DNA from: Owenia fusiformis
Taxonomy: Eukaryota; Annelida; Polychaeta; Sabellida; Oweniidae
Reading direction: 5' to 3'
DNA: 64,000 nt
Assembly (NCBI GenBank): GCA_903813345.2
Contig: CAIIXF020000006.1
Location: 15,256,348-15,320,347, forward strand
Shown: positions 59,452-64,000 of the stretch, one piece after another
Layout of the letters: each line of letters opens with the position of its first letter
How positions within the stretch are numbered: position 1 is the stretch's first letter
Notes under the pieces: generated by a model
What the model was told of the DNA's origin: nothing
Seen by the model: the letters and a program-made list of their open reading frames with translations, nothing else
The model's database searches: none
Made by a program: the position numbers and the translations under genes

Positions 59452-60302
59452 CAGGGTGGCCCAAAAGAAATGCCACCCACTAATTTTGGAATAACTCTTT
59501 CAATAATTAAGGAATCTTCATGATTTTTTATGTGAAGATAGAGTGTTCAATGGAGAAATGATTGTTATCCTTGCATAGCATCAACAACTTGCAAATTAAG
59601 AGATATCCCATTTTCCGTGGAGGCATGCTCCGATGCAAAATCAATCCAAATTGTAAATTAAAAAATCCGTCTTTCTTAAAATTAACCTAATAAGCTAGTC
59701 AGTTCATCAGACAACATTATGTAACCCTTTCATGACGAAAGGCCTTTTTATGTAATGCCTTTCAGGACAATAGGCTCCTTTTGGCACCATTATTTTTACT
59801 TATATACTTCAATGAAATGACAATATCTCCACTCTCCAGTTCAATTCAGTATTTTTACACCTTTTGACAAGTTGTTCTAATCTGATAACTCTTACTAGAA
59901 ATTGTATTTCAGTGATAAAATTCAACGTATAAGCCCCTAAAAACAATTTTACTTATCCGTCAACAGGCCAACATTTTCCTCTTATATTCACTTCGGGAAA
60001 AAAATGGATAAACATGACATATTATTGATAATATGTGTGACAGCAATCAAAAAATAACTCAAATAATGGCTAAGACAGAAATATTAATTTAAAAAAATTG
60101 TATTATTGAACAGTTCTTGATGATTTCACTGAGAGCACACCTGGACGGAAAATGTGATATCTCTAAATCTGAAAGTTGTTGATGCTATGCAAGTACAACA
60201 ATCTTTGCTCCATTGAACACTCTATTTACACACAAAAAGCATGTAGATTCCTTCATTGAGTTATTCAAAAATTAGTGGATGGCATTTTTTGGGGTCACCC
60301 TG
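59452..60302. mobile_element. Mariner-like non-autonomous element
   Basis: The left end CAGGGTGGCCCAAAAGAAAT and right end (reverse complement CAGGGTGACCCCAAAAAAT) match over the terminal 60 bases or more, with further pairing inside (GTTGTTGATGCTATGCAAG / CTTGCATAGCATCAACAAC). CAGGGTG tips are usual in mariner-type elements. It is about 851 bp with no transposase frame. Confidence 0.7.
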
Positions 60303-62008
60303 TGTATGGAAATTTTGAAATGTCAAATTTTAATGTACATGTACAATCACCAGAAAAACCAGAGGTTGCCAAATATTTAAGGAACACAATTAAGAGGTGG
60401 GTTTATGTTTATATGTCAATTGATATATTGACCTAGTCTTTAACTAATCTCAAAGATGCGACCTAAATGCAAGTACATGTATTTTAGGAAGTCCAGAAAG
60501 CAGGAAAATGCAAGAAAACAGACTTATTTTGGAGTTTTAGATAGCTCTCATTGACCTATGAAGAAACCTATAAAACAAAGATTACTTTTCTAATCTTCAA
60601 TTGCTTACACCATTGTAAGTCACACATTTACTTTGGATGATTATATTCAGAACTTTACAAAAGGGGGAACATATAGCAAATAATAAAATAAATAATAACT
60701 GCACTTCAGTTTTTTTACAAGCTGTGATAAATACACATTGATAACCTCTGTTTGGTCTGACTGAACAATATTACACAAATATTTCATTCTATTAATATGT
60801 CCCCTTTGTTCAATGATTCTAAGGTCCATTTCCCAAGCCTGAGAGGCCTTCATTCGTTAACAAAAATAGAATGAAATATTTATTTCATAACTCACTGTTA
60901 TTGTATAATCTCCACTTTTAAATCTAACCATTCTCCTGGTGAACTCAATAGTCTTTATTAAATTCTAGTAAAATGACATTTACATGATTCACAGATAATA
61001 TCTAAGAGTCATATTTAGAGAATTTGCTTCTCTAAGACAAACAATCTTGTATAGACACAATTAAACAATATGACATGAAGGGATATAATCTCTCTTTTGC
61101 ACTAAATTACTTTTATATTTTGTTGGCAATAAGCATCAATCATCATGCAACATCCTCCTAAGCAGGTATCCAGAATTCGTACCTCCTTCTTCCCCCTGCT
61201 ATAACCAATTTGGAAGCGCCCGATTAAACTGAATCACGTGATCTTAAGATGCGTAATGACTTATATATGATTTCTGTCGCAGTGTTATGACAGCCAATCA
61301 GATTGCAAGTTCTTAATTGGGGAAAGGCTAACTGCTTATCGCAGGGGGTAAAAAGGATGAATATATTCTGCATTTTGAAGCCGTCTGTGATCGGAGGATG
61401 TCATGCAAGGAATAAATTGCTTATTTTTGTTCCATAAAAAATATAATAATATCGAGTGAATAACTGGACGGACTTTGACATAGTGAGATGAGATCATTTA
61501 AACAAGTAGTACAGGGCATACCAGAAACAGTTGATTTGGACAGACAATGAGGATACAATTAATGGTTTCAAAAATTGTGTCAACTCCAACCAGAATTGTG
61601 ACAATTCCTTGATAACATGTTTCAATTATTTGGCAGTCTGAACCATTTCACTGCTCCTTTGGCCTGGTATTTTCAACAGGTTGCAAGTTGGATGAGTGTA
61701 GTAATCAGCAGAAAGTCAGCAGGCCCTTGTGAAAGATAAACTCCGTCATTATACTAGAAGGCAGATTGGTAAAAGTAAAATTGAAACAGTGATGAAATCA
61801 TGGTTTTTCGAGAGCTCTATTCCCAGTTGTTCATCTTCACGTTGACTCCAACTATTCTCACAACTTGCACCAAGTGTGTGATATTTGACTTGTAAAATTG
61901 TTCAAGTAGAAATGAATTGAGAAAACTCAGTTTCTACTTTCTATGAGATAAACAGGATGTACCAGAAGTATTGATAATAAGAAACTTTCTATATCCACTG
62001 TACAGGTC
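60303..62008. other. BBS2 3' flank, no gene seen
   Basis: Probable 3' UTR of the minus-strand BBS2 and spacer. TTTATT at 60954 is one possible polyadenylation signal on the minus strand. A diverged inverted repeat lies around 61140-61405 (ACATCCTCC / GGAGGATGT), likely an old MITE. Confidence 0.4.
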
Positions 62009-64000
62009 TCAGGATGAACCAGTTTTGATGATTTTAAAGAGTCCTGCGATATTGTTGGCTTTGAAGGCTGTTCTACATTCAGCTATGGCTTGTGTTTTTG
62101 GTTTACCCACTAAAAATATAAATCAACATTTATTTCATTTCAAAAAATGAATCTGAGATTATTTTACAAAATCAGTGGTATCAGATATTTTGAGTCTGTA
62201 TCACTTCAATTTTCAGGTTCAGAATTGTTTTTGAGAGCTAATGTTATAAAATTTCATAATTTTTTTTTCTGAGCAAATTTTATTGATTACACCAATTACA
62301 CAAGCATATGATTAAAACGATTTTTGGACCAAATAGTCAACACAATTCCTTTTAAAACAACAGAGAGAAGTATGTAGATGTGTATTTACCTCTTAGATTA
62401 CCAGACTTTTGTATTGTTTGATTGACCATTTTAAGACATGCTAGTAGCTCTGTGTGGTTGTTAGATCTAATCTTGTAGCCATTGATCAAGTCTCTGTTCA
62501 AGTCATACAGTTCCATGTAACCTTTCCTCATATTTTTCCTAAAAAGAAATTTTTTAAGCATTTTGCATTTGTTTTTAAGTACATGCTTCATTAAGTCAAA
62601 GTTCATTCCGGAATGTAAATCTATCCAGCATTCAACCTTAGTGTCATGGAAACTTCTGAATACTGAAATGTTGTAATGAAAAAAATTTTTTTTGACTGAT
62701 TCTGTAAAAACATTTTAACCCAAGAGTCTCCAAAGAGAACAAAACGAAAGCTGAACAAACTTCTAACTTCCTGAATCTCTAAATGAACACCTTTCAATGT
62801 GAACACATAAAAGTATTGAGTGTGTTCATTTAACATAGGTTCTGCCACACTTACATATCTGACATGATTCTTGCGTCTTCAGCCCGCACCACCAGACTAC
62901 GAATCAAGTTAGAATGGTCAGCCATCTCAGCTGTCAACTTCTGTCGTACAGTGTGAATCTCATCCACCTATATGAAAATATTTTACATGATACTGATATT
63001 AAATAAATAAATGAGTATATAATGAATATAATTTTGTAACCATAAAATTTGAGGAAGTCCTATTTGTTTAAATCATCAAAATACAACAAGAGTTCACACT
63101 CATAGGTGAAATCATGCCTAAACTATAAAAAAACAACTGATTATAAGTTTCATCCCATTAAGAAAATATGCATGTTCTGAGCCATTTCTCATACCTTGAG
63201 CAATGTGATCTTCAGAGCCTCCATAATAGCAGGGAAGTCTGCCTGGACCTGCAGGTCTTCAATATTGAGGAACACACACAGTGCTTGGATCACATCACCA
63301 GCTATGTCCATATCATCAGTCAGGATATTCACCTAGAATGTACAAGTGTGCATGACTTCATATTAATAAGGGACATTTTTAATTGTTGTCATTTTAAATA
63401 TATTATTAACTAATTAAGAATAATAAGGACAATATATAATAATAAGTATGCAATAATTGGATTTATGAAATTATAAACAGTTTGTTGAGGGGAGTAGTAC
63501 ATGTACATATGAAAGTATAGAAAAATGAAGTAAGAATGATCCATCCCCTGGACAAAGATCACATGGCTGATGTCAAGGTCACGAGGTAACTGGGACTTCA
63601 TTATTTCACTGAACTACAAAGAAGTATGACTACTGAAAACAACCCACCCTTGAACCAAGAAATTTAGGGTAAAATAGATAACAAATGAACATATTAAGGT
63701 AAGCCAAACAATAAAATATCTTTAGAACGTATGTCCCACCTTAATTTAATAAGAATCAATAGATGATTAGCCTAATTAAGCTAATTAAGGGATGTTTCTA
63801 AGTAAGTTATGAAACATATCCCTTTAATTGGGCTAATGAAATTATCATTTAATTGTACTAATTGTACTTTCTAAATAATGTTTAACTATTTGAAATAATT
63901 ATGATGACCCTAAAAGTAAATTTCTAAAAGTGCTTTCTTAAATATTACCTGTCCATTTTGGTTCATTTGAAGTATGAGAGATCCAGCCCCTCTAAGAGAC
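62009..64000 (-). CDS. BBS2: BBS2, BBSome subunit (3' part)
   Basis: BBS2 is a core BBSome subunit that helps carry membrane cargo in cilia. Five exons are in the window, from the right edge: 63949-64000 (partial), 63195-63332, 62855-62967, 62390-62538 and 62009-62109, ending in TGA. Phases agree throughout. The C-terminal block is highly characteristic: [20 protein letters not shown], then [39 protein letters not shown], and a tail ending [10 protein letters not shown]. The rest of the gene (beta-propeller and GAE domains) lies beyond the right edge. Nothing suggests decay. Confidence 0.93.

Overview
This is an animal nuclear DNA window: multi-exon genes with GT-AG introns, AT-rich introns, many non-autonomous DNA transposons, tRNA-derived SINE-like pieces and several tandem arrays. 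The gene content, together with the frequent word ACATGTA and repeat styles I associate with bivalves, suggests a lophotrochozoan and probably a bivalve mollusc. That placement is inference; the sequence itself does not name the species.

Layout. (1) 1-6628, plus: a 5'-truncated cytosolic-type sulfotransferase in six exons, its introns filled with Harbinger-, hAT- and TTAA-type elements. (2) 6629-10515: no gene seen, mostly repeats, including a transposon-like unit with an internal 162-bp tandem array. (3) 10516-25618, minus: a piRNA-pathway LOTUS/Tudor protein (TDRD5/TDRD7 family) in about 15 coding exons that join in frame. (4) About 26.0-26.7 kb: a large inverted repeat between this gene and the next, head-to-head one. 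(5) 27946-46220, plus: SAMM50, the mitochondrial outer-membrane assembly barrel, in 13 identifiable coding exons. Its 10-kb intron (28045-38062) holds three small minus-strand paralogous genes with a ParB/sulfiredoxin-like NRRL motif. (6) 48122-58710, plus: a secreted beta-1,3-glucan-binding/GH16 protein with CBM39, Thr-rich linkers and a trefoil domain. (7) 62009-64000, minus: the 3' part of BBS2, running off the right edge.

The main genes are unrelated in function (sulfonation, germline piRNA pathway, mitochondrial biogenesis, innate recognition of glucans, cilium), as is usual for a metazoan gene neighbourhood. The unusual parts are the intron-nested NRRL gene family, a 60-copy 34-bp minisatellite built from an exon-intron junction in the GH16 gene (every copy carries a splice donor), a four-copy 110-bp duplication of an intron-exon junction in SAMM50, and what appear to be four LOTUS domains in the Tudor gene.

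Exon borders were read by eye from reading frame, GT/AG sites and phase agreement. Terminal exons and UTRs are uncertain where stated.
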